Notes: generated by a model from the letters alone, not told the origin. A DNA stretch of 19,660 bases from CAXQRU01 sp964226685 (GCA_964226685.1 CAXQRU010000160.1:1-19660); one strand, 5' to 3'. Numbered from the stretch's first letter, positions 6,467 to 14,469 are shown. Translations and numbers: made by a program.

Positions 6467-7150
6467 GTGATCAATCTATCGGGGCTTCGTTTTTATTATC
6501 CAGAAAAACCAAATCAATGCGTATTACAGATTCCAAAGTGGTCTGTTGAAGCGGGTGAACGAGTTTTTCTCCATGGTCCATCGGGTTCGGGTAAGTCAAC
6601 ACTGCTCAATATTTTGGGTGGATTGCTGCCGGTGCAAGAAGGCGAAGTCAGTATTTTGCATCAGCGCATTGATTGCCTTTCGGCTCGTAAACGAGATCAG
6701 TTTCGAGCTAAGCATATTGGTTATGTGTTTCAACAATTCAATTTAATCCCCTATTTAAATGCACTGGATAATATTTGTTTGGCTAGTCAATTTTCAAAAA
6801 AGTGTGATCTCAATAATGCTCGTGAGAATGCAAAAGAATTATTGAGAAACTTGTCTATCAAGCCAACTTATTGGCTAATGCCAACCTCTAAGCTCAGTAT
6901 GGGACAGCAGCAAAGAGTGGCCATTGCGAGAGCTTTGATTAACAAGCCTGAATTACTTATTGCAGATGAGCCTACCTCATCTCTTGATCGATCCAATCGT
7001 GATGCTTATATGGAGTTATTAAAATCTATCGTGGCCGATGTCGGTAGCACACTACTGTTTGTGAGTCATGATATGGACTTAGCCTCTCATTTTGAGCGAG
7101 TAGAAGCATTGGAAGAACTCAATCAAGCGGAGGCAGTTGATGTTTTTTAA
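6467..7150 (+). CDS. ABC transporter ATPase (LolD/MacB type)
   Basis: 227 residues. Walker A is GPSGSGKST (37-45), the Q-loop is VFQQFN (about 88-92), the signature is LSMGQQQR (143-150), Walker B is LLIADEPT (163-170) and the switch His is 201. It belongs to the LolD/MacB/FtsE branch that pairs with FtsX-type permeases, which often perform mechanotransmission or envelope export rather than classical uptake. The start is GTG 6467 behind AGGGG; no ATG fits. The permease start lies inside its 3' end. The zrgA/zur/DUF3299 neighbourhood suggests it energises a zinc-linked envelope function like the Zrg system of Vibrio. The substrate cannot be deduced from the sequence. Confidence 0.92.
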   Translation: MINLSGLRFYYPEKPNQCVLQIPKWSVEAGERVFLHGPSGSGKSTLLNILGGLLPVQEGEVSILHQRIDCLSARKRDQFRAKHIGYVFQQFNLIPYLNALDNICLASQFSKKCDLNNARENAKELLRNLSIKPTYWLMPTSKLSMGQQQRVAIARALINKPELLIADEPTSSLDRSNRDAYMELLKSIVADVGSTLLFVSHDMDLASHFERVEALEELNQAEAVDVF

Positions 7151-8366
7151 ATTGGCATTAAAAAGTTTATTAAATCGAAAGGGTTCGGTTGTTTTGTCAA
7201 TATTGGCAATGACGATGAGCATTTTTGTATTGCTAGGAGTTGAGCATATCCGTCATCAAACAAAAGAAAATTTCTCCAATACCGTATCTGGTGTTGATCT
7301 AATTGTTGGTGCAAGAACGGGTAGTTTAAATCTTCTCTTATATTCGGTTTTTAGAGTAGGTTCTCCGACTAATAATATCTCTTGGTCTTCGTACGAAGAT
7401 ATTGCTTCAGACTCCAGTGTCAAGTGGGCTATTCCAATATCGTTGGGGGATTCGCATAAAGGCTATCGAGTATTGGGTACGACTAAAGATTATTTTGAGT
7501 TTTTTAGCTATGGCAAACAGCACCGCTTGGCCTTTCAGCAAGGAAAGCCGTTTGATGGAATTTTTGATGTGGTGCTTGGGTCTGAAGTGGCAAAAAAACT
7601 GAATTATCAGTTGGGAGATCTCTTAGTTTTGGCTCATGGTATAGCCCAAACGAGCTTTAGTCTACACGATGATTTGCCATTTAATGTGGTTGGAATTTTA
7701 GAGCCGACAGGTACACCTGTTGATCAAGCATTGCATGTGAGTTTGGAAGGCATTGAGGCGATACATGTTGGTTGGCAGCAAGGAGTAAAGCTGAAGTCTT
7801 CTAGTGGCCAAGCATTTGATCAAGCAACTTTACAGCCTAAGAGTATTACCGCATTTATGTTGGGTCTTAATTCAAAGATGACCACGTTCAAAATCCAAAG
7901 GGCTGTGAATGATTATCAAGATGAGCCCTTGGTTGCGATTCTGCCGGGTGTAGCGCTATCTGAGTTATGGCAAATGATTGGTGTGCTCGAGAAAGTGCTA
8001 TTGTTGGTTTCAGCATTGGTCTTTGTGGCGGCCTGTTTGGGCGTGAGCGCGATGTTGTTGGCATCCATTCGTGAGCGTAATCGGGAGATACAGTTGTTGA
8101 GAGTGGTGGGAGCGAGCCCTTGGTTTATTTTTTTGCTGATTGAGCTTGAAGCTATGTTAATTACACTATTAAGTCTGATTATAGGTGGTATGCTACTTAT
8201 GTTGGGCATTGGTGCCGCACAGGATTATTTGTTAACTCAATTTGGAGTACAAATAGATCAAGTGATTTTTTCGGAGTATACAGTGGCCATTGCTGGAATA
8301 TTGCTAGTCGCTTCGTTTATATCGGCGCTATTTCCAGCAATGGCGGCTTATAGAAGAGGTGCTTAG
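7140..8366 (+). CDS. FtsX/MacB-type ABC permease
   Basis: 408 residues from ATG 7140, which has GCGGAGG at good spacing; the TTG three bases earlier is less likely. Topology is one TM helix near 17-35, a large periplasmic domain of about 240 residues, then three TM helices at about 282-302, 326-350 and 380-400: the MacB_PCD plus FtsX pattern. GVDLIVGARTGSLNLLLYSVF near the start of the periplasmic domain, and RERNREIQLLRVVGASPWFIF before the third helix, are typical of this permease subfamily. The gene overlaps the ATPase gene by 11 bases, so the two are coupled partners. Its TAG (8364-8366) shares two bases with the stop of the convergent gene at 8363. Confidence 0.9.
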   Translation: MFFKLALKSLLNRKGSVVLSILAMTMSIFVLLGVEHIRHQTKENFSNTVSGVDLIVGARTGSLNLLLYSVFRVGSPTNNISWSSYEDIASDSSVKWAIPISLGDSHKGYRVLGTTKDYFEFFSYGKQHRLAFQQGKPFDGIFDVVLGSEVAKKLNYQLGDLLVLAHGIAQTSFSLHDDLPFNVVGILEPTGTPVDQALHVSLEGIEAIHVGWQQGVKLKSSSGQAFDQATLQPKSITAFMLGLNSKMTTFKIQRAVNDYQDEPLVAILPGVALSELWQMIGVLEKVLLLVSALVFVAACLGVSAMLLASIRERNREIQLLRVVGASPWFIFLLIELEAMLITLLSLIIGGMLLMLGIGAAQDYLLTQFGVQIDQVIFSEYTVAIAGILLVASFISALFPAMAAYRRGA

Positions 8367-8710
8367 TTTGGAATAAATATCCAATCTACTGATTCAATGC
8401 CATTATAAATAGAGCAGGTATTGCTGCCTCCTATAGAGACCGATTTTCCTGCTGCATTAGCTGAGAGTAACACGCTCAGCGAGACTTTGCCTCCCTCGGT
8501 AGATGCATCAAAGACGAAATCGTAGTGGTTATTGTTGTGGCAAGTATCGGGATCTCTTTGAGGAGGATTTTTCATTTTAATAAAAATTCTCCCATCGTAG
8601 TCCGGCTGTGGGCCTGTCATGATGGCCGCGATATGTCCTGTTGCTTGGCCAGAGTTAGCAATTGAGGATATGCCCATCAAGCAAGCCAGTAGCGTGATTT
8701 TGATCTTCAT
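8363..8710 (-). CDS. Small secreted protein, unknown family
   Basis: 115 residues with a clear signal peptide (KIKITLLACLMGISSIANS, cleavage near 20). The mature 95 residues start GQATGHIAAIM and include two Cys that may form a disulfide (CHNNNHYDF and SNTCSIY), plus LSVLLSANAAGKSVSIGG, a pattern seen in small uncharacterised periplasmic proteins of aquatic Gammaproteobacteria. No enzyme motif. It stands alone, convergent with the permease and overlapping its stop codon. Confidence 0.75.
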   Translation of the reverse strand: MKIKITLLACLMGISSIANSGQATGHIAAIMTGPQPDYDGRIFIKMKNPPQRDPDTCHNNNHYDFVFDASTEGGKVSLSVLLSANAAGKSVSIGGSNTCSIYNGIESVDWIFIPN

Positions 8711-8778
8711 TCAAATTATTCCATTTGTCCATGATTGAAGGGGCGTAATTTACTCACAATATCAAAGGGTGTCAAATA

Positions 8779-9942
8779 TTATGATGTTATCAACAGCTTG
8801 AAAGCCTTAGGTAATTGCTTATTGAACCTAAAAAATCCTGCTGAGGCATGGGGCCATAGTTGTTCATCCCATTGACGCCTAGTGAACGCCACTTCAATAT
8901 CATTGGCTAGTTCATTTTGGATAAAGCGCAGCGTTTTACTCCATGGGCCGACCGGCGGCTCCATCGCAACCACTTGGTTAATATTGTAGTGTTTAATAAC
9001 TTGCCGCCAATCATTTTCATATAATGTAACGGCAGGACATTGCCAGTGTTGGCTGGCCCGTTCAAGCGCATCACTGATGGCGAGCTTTTTGAACTGGGTG
9101 ACTTGGCTTGAGTAGTGACTAAAAGCCCATCCGCCAAAAATAACCGAAAAATTTTCGTTTCTTAAATGACTGGTTTCAGGGCTTAAATCTTCATTACAAA
9201 TAAAGAGCGCCGCCCTTTTCTGAATCGTGGGTTTGGCTAGTGGTTGAATAATTTGTGGTTTATAGTCTTTGCCGGAAGCTATAGGTTGCGCAGTTTCGTT
9301 TAATAAGTTTTCAGGGTTAAATTGGTTCTCTGTATAGCGAGCAATATTGCTGGCGCGAGCTAGATAATGTTTGCCTTGAGTGTGTAATCCAGCGACCCAG
9401 CGCCACGATAAAGTATTGCTAGCAATATCGCCATCCAATAGATGATGCATGAAAAACTCAGCACCTAATTGCCAAGGTAGTTCTAAAGTGAAAATCCAGA
9501 TGCTCGCAAACCACATGCGAGCATGATTGGGTAAGTAGCCATCGTTGATAAGCTGTCTCACCCAGTGATCAAAGCAATCAATGCCCGTATTGCCGTTGGC
9601 TGCTTTTTGATATTGGTGTAGCTCTTTGATCATAGCTAGTTTTCTAACATCATTGTTGTAATCGTCCCAAAGTGTCGGGCGCTGTTCAAGCCAGCCTTTC
9701 CAGTACGTGCGCCAGCATATTTCCTGGATAAATTTATCAATGGCTTTATAGTCAAAGTGGTTTAAAGCTTCCGATACGACCTCTTGCTCTGTTAACAGCC
9801 GGTGAGTAATAAAAGGTGATAGTAGGGATGTATCGCGCTCACCCCGGCAGTAATTACGAGTTTTTGAATACTCGGGGATTCTAGGTAAGTACTCATATAG
9901 AGCCGTTAACGCCGCAGCTCGGCTGGGTAGAAACTTAATCAT
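8779..9942 (-). CDS. Photolyase/cryptochrome-like FAD-binding protein, reversed domain order
   Basis: 387 residues. Residues about 1-210 match the helical FAD-binding domain of the cryptochrome/photolyase family: TSLLSPFITHRLL (38-50), FIQEICWRTYW (71-81), a NHARMWFASIW helix (139-149), then LLDGDIASNTLSWRWVAG (168-185), where photolyases have DGDxAxN...WQWVAG. Trp77, Trp81, Trp180 and Trp182 could form an electron path to FAD. In ordinary photolyases an alpha/beta antenna domain comes first. Here the FAD domain begins almost at residue 1, and an alpha/beta-looking domain (about 243-365, starting AALFICNEDLS) follows it. The start has AAGG 8 bases upstream and lies 23 bases after the MATE gene. 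Light-driven DNA repair or photosensing is plausible; the substrate is unknown. Confidence 0.8.
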   Translation of the reverse strand: MIKFLPSRAAALTALYEYLPRIPEYSKTRNYCRGERDTSLLSPFITHRLLTEQEVVSEALNHFDYKAIDKFIQEICWRTYWKGWLEQRPTLWDDYNNDVRKLAMIKELHQYQKAANGNTGIDCFDHWVRQLINDGYLPNHARMWFASIWIFTLELPWQLGAEFFMHHLLDGDIASNTLSWRWVAGLHTQGKHYLARASNIARYTENQFNPENLLNETAQPIASGKDYKPQIIQPLAKPTIQKRAALFICNEDLSPETSHLRNENFSVIFGGWAFSHYSSQVTQFKKLAISDALERASQHWQCPAVTLYENDWRQVIKHYNINQVVAMEPPVGPWSKTLRFIQNELANDIEVAFTRRQWDEQLWPHASAGFFRFNKQLPKAFKLLITS

Positions 9943-9965
9943 AACGTACGCCTTGTGGGATTATC

Positions 9966-11279
9966 TCATGATATACGCAGAGAGTCGTATACCCGATGTT
10001 GAGTGCGCCTTAAAGCCAGTATTAATGTGATGCCTCGTGTTGCATTGAAGCACAGAAATGCAAGCCAAAGACCATGATTGCCAAGAGCTTGGCTCAGCCA
10101 CCATAATAATAAAAATACCAAAGCTGATATCAGCATCCAATTGCGAAGTTCCTGGGTTGCACTTAAACCAATAAATATGCCATCCATTTGATAACTCCAG
10201 ACACTAATCAATGGCAGTGCTAGCAGCCAGTAATAATAATTGTGAGTGTTTTCCCTTACGGCTTGAATATCGGTTAAGTTGCTAACGATGAGGTTTTCGC
10301 CCACAAATAAGAGAATGGTTAATATCAGTGTGGTCACCAATGCCCAAATGGTAGTGCGTTGACAGACGGTCCAAAAAAGTTGCCTATTCTTGCGCCCTAC
10401 GGTGTAGCCTACTAAAGTTTCGCAACAGTGGGCAAAGCCATCCAGGCTGTATGAACAAAATGACAGTAGTTGTAACAATATAGTATTGGCCGCTAAGATA
10501 ATTTCGCCTTGTTTGGCTCCCTCTCTTGCGATAAATAAAAAAATAAACAGTAATGAAATGGTGCGAATGAATAGGTCTCGGTTCAACGAAATCAGTTTAA
10601 GCAATGTTTGCCATTGCCTGATGGCATTGATGAAGGGTAAGTGGTGCCACCTCAATATCACAGCCATCCCTACAGTGACTCCAATGGCTTCAGCCCATAA
10701 AGTTGCCCAAGCGGCACCCTCGCTGGCCCAGCCCAGTTTTACGACAAAAACAAGATCTAAAATGATATTGCTGATATTAATAAGCAGTGTCAGTATCAGT
10801 GCTAGCTTTGTTTTTTGTTGGCCGATAAAAATGCCAAATAATACATAGAGCGTTAGAGTGAGTGGGGCTCCCATTAAGCGAATCGACATATAATTTTCAC
10901 TGAGCGGGGTGATGTGTTCAGGCGCTGACATCATCAATAGAATAGGCGCCAATAAGCTTGGGGCTAGTAAAATAATAGCCAGCCCTAGCACCCATGCTAT
11001 CAAAAGGCTTTGTGCGATGATGATTGCGCTATCTTGCTTGGCTCCATGATATTGAGCAATTTGGCTAGTGGTGCCCATGCGTAAAAAACCAAAGGCCCAG
11101 AAAATAAAGGTTATAATGGTGGCACCTAGGCTGACAGCTGCTAGATGAGAGGCATCAGGTAGATGCCCCAAAACCGCCGTATCCACTAAGCCCAATAGCG
11201 GAACTGACAAATTGCTCAAAATCATTGGCCAGGTAAGGTGCCAAATATTGGAATGGCTTACGGTTTGGTCATCGTTCAT
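9966..11279 (-). CDS. dinF: MATE family efflux protein DinF
   Basis: 437 residues with about 12 TM helices, the standard MATE size. It aligns by eye with E. coli DinF: IWHLTWPMILSNLSVPLLGL then VDTAVLGHL near the N-terminus, SLDGFAHCCETLVGYTVG in the second half, SYQMDGIFIGLSATQELRNWM, and LGNHGLWLAFLCF near the end. The DinF branch exports cationic compounds in exchange for H+ or Na+; in E. coli it is linked to SOS and oxidative stress. Here it leads a likely two-gene operon with the photolyase-like gene, a pairing that would fit a DNA-damage or light-stress theme, but I see no LexA box. Confidence 0.9.
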   Translation of the reverse strand: MNDDQTVSHSNIWHLTWPMILSNLSVPLLGLVDTAVLGHLPDASHLAAVSLGATIITFIFWAFGFLRMGTTSQIAQYHGAKQDSAIIIAQSLLIAWVLGLAIILLAPSLLAPILLMMSAPEHITPLSENYMSIRLMGAPLTLTLYVLFGIFIGQQKTKLALILTLLINISNIILDLVFVVKLGWASEGAAWATLWAEAIGVTVGMAVILRWHHLPFINAIRQWQTLLKLISLNRDLFIRTISLLFIFLFIAREGAKQGEIILAANTILLQLLSFCSYSLDGFAHCCETLVGYTVGRKNRQLFWTVCQRTTIWALVTTLILTILLFVGENLIVSNLTDIQAVRENTHNYYYWLLALPLISVWSYQMDGIFIGLSATQELRNWMLISALVFLLLWWLSQALGNHGLWLAFLCFNATRGITLILALRRTQHRVYDSLRIS

Positions 11280-11353
11280 GTGAGGCGCGTTATGTTATAT
11301 TTAGCTTGTTGTGCAGTGTGCATGAATTTAAATGGTTTTTGAAGGAAAATGAC

Positions 11354-11857
11354 ATGTTAGTATGGCTTAAGATTTTTCTAAGCACTCTGGTTGCTATAGC
11401 CTTAGCATTACCCCTTTTTTACCCGTCTATGTCCAGTGGGTTTATACAGGAAATGCAGGCCGTAGGTATGTATGGGGCAATCGCTATTGTCATTGGGTTT
11501 TTGGTGCTCGTATTTTTTTATTGTAAGGATTTACAAAAAATACTCGAATTAGTCAAACCAGAGCATCGCGCAGCAAGCCCTAAGTCTGTCTGGTTGATGT
11601 TTTTAATTCCCTACAATTTTGTTGAGGATTTTTTCATTGTTTATCATGTTTCCAAATCCATTGAGCGAGAGGTGGCATCCGGGGCCCTATTGCTTCATTC
11701 TAAATACTACGGTTTGGTATCTGGCCTGGGTTGGTGCTCGGCGCAAATTTTTTCTATTTTTCCAGGTGTGCTGGGTCAGCTAGGCGGCGCTGTGGCGCTT
11801 GTATTATGGGTGCTACATTGGTACTTTATTCGAAAAGTGATTCGATTATTGTCTTGA
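11354..11857 (+). CDS. Four-TM membrane protein of unknown function
   Basis: From ATG 11354 (AAGGA 8 bases upstream) the product has 167 residues: MLVWLKIFLSTLVAIALALP... An earlier ATG at 11306 would add 16 poorly supported residues. Hydrophobic segments lie at about 4-22, 37-57, 109-130 and 137-160. A cytoplasmic or periplasmic loop contains EHRAASPKSVWLMFLIPYNF then VEDFFIVYHVSKSIERE. I do not recognise a family. It ends 12 bases before the first tpx start, so it may share a transcript with tpx. Confidence 0.75.
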   Translation: MLVWLKIFLSTLVAIALALPLFYPSMSSGFIQEMQAVGMYGAIAIVIGFLVLVFFYCKDLQKILELVKPEHRAASPKSVWLMFLIPYNFVEDFFIVYHVSKSIEREVASGALLLHSKYYGLVSGLGWCSAQIFSIFPGVLGQLGGAVALVLWVLHWYFIRKVIRLLS

Positions 11858-11869
11858 GAGGCTATGACT

Positions 11870-12391
11870 ATGGCAACAGTAACACGTAAAGGCGAGCTGG
11901 TAGAAACGGTAGGTGAGTTGCCTCAGGTGGGCCAAATTGCACCAGACTTTACCTTGGTGAAGGCCGATTTATCCGATGTCACATTAGCGTCGTTATTGGA
12001 ATCTGGTCGGATTGTGGTATTAAATATTTTTCCGTCAATTGATACGCCCACTTGCGCCACCTCGGTGCGTGAATTTAATCAGCGAGCCGCTTCACTCGAA
12101 GGCGTTGATGTGCTGTGTGTATCGGCTGATTTGCCCTTTGCGCAAGCACGTTTTTGTGGTGCAGAGGGGATAGACCATGTGATGGCAGTTTCTAGCTTTC
12201 GCTCCACTTTTGGGGCGGACTATGGTGTGAGCTTTGCTAGTGGCCCGCTTCGCGGTTTGCTGTCACGTGCTGTGGTTGTCATTGGGAAAGATGGCAAAGT
12301 GCTATTGAATGAACAGGTCTCCAATATTTCTAATGAACCAAATTATGAGGCGGCTTTTGGTGTGCTGGTGAGTCATACCAATAATTCTTGA
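11870..12391 (+). CDS. tpx: Thiol peroxidase Tpx, copy 1
   Basis: 173 residues. An atypical 2-Cys peroxiredoxin that reduces H2O2 and alkyl peroxides with thioredoxin. The peroxidatic Cys62 sits in FPSIDTPTCATSVREFN, and the resolving Cys96 in SADLPFAQARFCGAEG. Arg133 in RGLLSRAVVV completes the usual active-site set. I chose ATG 11870 over ATG 11864 because GAGAGG is 9 bases upstream and because it aligns with the second copy (MATVTRKGEL against MGTVTLKGET). The C-terminus has about five extra residues compared with copy 2. Probable cytoplasmic or periplasm-facing location is not decidable; no signal peptide is seen. Confidence 0.93.
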   Translation: MATVTRKGELVETVGELPQVGQIAPDFTLVKADLSDVTLASLLESGRIVVLNIFPSIDTPTCATSVREFNQRAASLEGVDVLCVSADLPFAQARFCGAEGIDHVMAVSSFRSTFGADYGVSFASGPLRGLLSRAVVVIGKDGKVLLNEQVSNISNEPNYEAAFGVLVSHTNNS

Positions 12392-12699
12392 TCAGAGGTC
12401 CTTATGTTTAATTGCGTTCTCTTCTATGAGTTTTGGTGGTGGAGCCCCGTCCGCTACGCTAGTAAGTGAAAATTACCAATTAGAAATTTCTGGTGCTATT
12501 AGCACGTGGGATTATAAAACCGCAGAGAATGTTTTTAATTCCCTGCAAATTGACAGAGGATTTTTTTGTTCTGTTTAAAATCTATTGTTAGAAAACGCGG
12601 TATCGGTAACTTTAGTGCTGCATTCAAAGCATTATGTTATGCTACCGTGTCTTGATTGGTCGAGCAAATATTTTCTATTTATCTTAAGAGGGTATCATT
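12392..12699 (+). other. Spacer between the tpx genes with a short ORF-like stretch
   Basis: 308 bases without a clear gene. A 50-codon ORF runs from ATG 12426 to TAA 12576-12578 (SFGGGAPSATLVSENYQLEI and AENVFNSLQIDRGFF). Its frame is open upstream to the end of tpx copy 1 with a hydrophobic lead (SLCLIAFSS), so it could be the stub of a secreted protein gene whose start was lost. Base use looks coding, but no family or start site is convincing. The last 120 bases are AT-rich and must hold any promoter of tpx copy 2. TGTTATGCT (extended -10 type, near 12635-12643) is a weak candidate. Confidence 0.3.
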
Positions 12700-13206
12700 A
12701 TGGGAACAGTAACACTTAAAGGCGAAACTGTTGACATCGTCGGTGAATTACCAAAAGTGGGTCAAGTGGCTCCAAGCTTTACCTTAGTGAAATCTGATTT
12801 ATCCGATGTCACTTTAGAGTCGCTTTTGAAATCTGGCCGAATTGTAGTGTTAAATATCTTTCCGTCGATCGATACGCCAACCTGCGCTATGTCTGTGCGT
12901 GAATTTAACCAAAGAGCGACATCGCTAGACGGCGTGGATGTGCTATGTGTATCGGCTGATTTGCCCTTTGCGCAAGCGCGTTTTTGTGGTGCTGAGGGGA
13001 TTGAGAATGTGATGGCAGTTTCTAGCTTTCGCTCCACTTTTGGTGATGACTACGGTGTGAGCTTTGCGAGTGGTCCGCTTCAAGGTTTATTGTCAAGAGC
13101 CGTTGTTGTGATTGGTAAAGATGGAAAGGTGATGTTTAATGAACAAGTCGCTGAAATTACTCATGAGCCAGATTATGAAGCGGCTTTGAGTGCTCTTGCT
13201 AACTAA
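12700..13206 (+). CDS. tpx: Thiol peroxidase Tpx, copy 2
   Basis: 168 residues, the same as E. coli Tpx. It has the same catalytic set as copy 1: peroxidatic Cys62 (DTPTCAMSVREFN), resolving Cys96 (SADLPFAQARFCGAEG) and the QGLLSRAVVV Arg. AAGAGGG lies 8 bases before ATG. The two proteins are tandem paralogues, about 300 bases apart and on the same strand. The DNA around the resolving Cys is almost identical between copies while the 5' third differs at many third codon positions, which suggests gene conversion after an older duplication. Separate spacer DNA allows separate regulation. Confidence 0.93.
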   Translation: MGTVTLKGETVDIVGELPKVGQVAPSFTLVKSDLSDVTLESLLKSGRIVVLNIFPSIDTPTCAMSVREFNQRATSLDGVDVLCVSADLPFAQARFCGAEGIENVMAVSSFRSTFGDDYGVSFASGPLQGLLSRAVVVIGKDGKVMFNEQVAEITHEPDYEAALSALAN

Positions 13207-13216
13207 GTAGACGAAT

Positions 13217-14014
13217 TTGATTAAGCTACTTGATATTAATAATCTAAAGCAAAGCGATATTCTCCAAATATGGGGAAATGTCTCACGCGAGCCAATAAAA
13301 AAGTGTGAGGCAAATATCGCTTGGTCATTCGAAGGTAATGGTATTCGTACCAGGACGACCTTTATTCAAGCTTTTCAAAGGCTCGGGCTCTCCTTTGTGG
13401 AGTTGCCAAATTTCCTTAAAACAGGAGAATCAGTTCAGGATTTAGCAGGTTATATGGATGCATTCTATGATATGTATATCATTCGAGATAGCAATCATAA
13501 AAGAATGGTCGAATTTGCTGGTGCAACCCGTAGGCCGATGATTAATGCAATGTCTTCAGAGGCGCACCCTTGTGAAGTATTAACCGATGCGTATTACCTG
13601 CACTCAAAATTCGGCGATTTAGCGAGCCTTCGAATTTTATTGTGGGGGCCTTTGACGAATGTCTTTACATCTTGGTATTCACTTTCTGAGGCTTTAAATT
13701 TTAATCTAACTCACTTTTGTCCCAAAGAGTATCATTGTGAACGAAGTAGTGTTTCTTACGCGGAGAATTTAGTCGGTCAATACGACGTTGTGATTACCGA
13801 TGCATGGCCAAGCGGCTTTTTTGATGAAAAATATTCTCTGTCACAAGAAAATTTGCTAAAAATTGGCGAGCCAGAGCTGCTCCCAACGCCGCCTGTAAAC
13901 TTGGGAAAAGAGTTATTGTTTGTCCCATCTGATTACCGTAAATTTTCAGGTTACAATCAAAAAAACCTACTTTTGCCAGTGCAGGAATCAATTATAGCTT
14001 TCATGCTTGGGTGA
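13217..14014 (+). CDS. Degenerate aspartate/ornithine carbamoyltransferase homologue
   Basis: 265 residues, about 40 shorter than true OTCases. The fold is clear: LLDINNLKQSDILQIW opening, ESVQDLAGYMDAFYDMYIIR (71-90), AMSSEAHPCEVLTDA (111-125, where enzymes have HPxQ), a central RILLWGP strand, then TDAWPSG (195-201, where OTCase has TDVWxSMG). The carbamoyl-phosphate loop, normally S-x-R-T-R, reads GNGIRTRT (40-47), so the Ser/Thr pair is replaced. The HCLP loop reads LPTPPVNLGKE (222-232) with its Cys and His lost. Normal ornithine carbamoylation is therefore unlikely. It may be a neofunctionalised transferase or a non-catalytic paralogue. TTG 13217 is the only start that keeps the N-terminus; a TAG lies in frame just upstream. 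It follows tpx copy 2 by 10 bases. Confidence 0.75.
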   Translation: MIKLLDINNLKQSDILQIWGNVSREPIKKCEANIAWSFEGNGIRTRTTFIQAFQRLGLSFVELPNFLKTGESVQDLAGYMDAFYDMYIIRDSNHKRMVEFAGATRRPMINAMSSEAHPCEVLTDAYYLHSKFGDLASLRILLWGPLTNVFTSWYSLSEALNFNLTHFCPKEYHCERSSVSYAENLVGQYDVVITDAWPSGFFDEKYSLSQENLLKIGEPELLPTPPVNLGKELLFVPSDYRKFSGYNQKNLLLPVQESIIAFMLG

Positions 14015-14048
14015 TAAGCAGAAGCTTCATAAGCCTCTACTCTGGTGT

Positions 14049-14273
14049 TTATTCGCCCTTTTTTCGCCAAAAAATAATGCAAACGCAGCTCCAAACAACC
14101 AGTATTACTACCGCTCCTAGCATAAACATCATGAAATCATCATCGTTTCTGATTGAATGATCCTTTATGCCAAATAAGTAATAGGCCCAGATAATTAAAC
14201 TAATTATCTGGCCAATAAAATATGCCTTAACTCCAGTTTTGCTCAAATATTTTATAGCTAATATATCTAACAT
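14049..14273 (-). CDS. Small two-TM membrane protein
   Basis: 74 residues from ATG 14273. Hydrophobic segments at about 15-34 (VKAYFIGQIISLIIWAYYLF) and 47-67 flank an acidic loop HSIRNDDDF. The C-terminus is WRKKGE. No family recognised. Convergent with the carbamoyltransferase homologue. Coding status rests on the clean two-helix pattern with a basic tail and on length only. Confidence 0.5.
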   Translation of the reverse strand: MLDILAIKYLSKTGVKAYFIGQIISLIIWAYYLFGIKDHSIRNDDDFMMFMLGAVVILVVWSCVCIIFWRKKGE

Positions 14274-14384
14274 GAACAACTCGCTTTAATGATTGCTAAT
14301 ATATTTTGATATGAATAAGTCGAAGTAATAGAGGGCTGGTGAGTTGACAAATAAATGTAGGAAGTTGGCGCGGGCCAATATCAA

Positions 14385-14447
14385 AAAAGCGCTTATCAGA
14401 ACTATACGCTGACTCCTGTTGATCGCATAGCTCCGATAAGCGCTTTT
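14385..14447. repeat. Long hairpin: 13-bp perfect arms with paired interior
   Basis: AAAAGCGCTTATC (14385-14397) and GATAAGCGCTTTT (14435-14447) are perfect complements. The interior also pairs: CTATACG against CGCATAG with one mismatch, so an imperfect stem of about 24 bp closes a loop of about 15 bases. On the - strand the arm is followed by six T, so it can terminate yjgR transcripts; on the + strand four T follow. Its size and interior pairing also resemble a REP-like or miniature mobile element. Confidence 0.7.
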
Positions 14448-14469
14448 ACCATTATCCGTTACACCTTAA

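Noticed and set aside
7916..8209. 97-codon ORF on the - strand inside the permease gene
   Set aside because: It is the reverse-strand shadow of the conserved FtsX helices.
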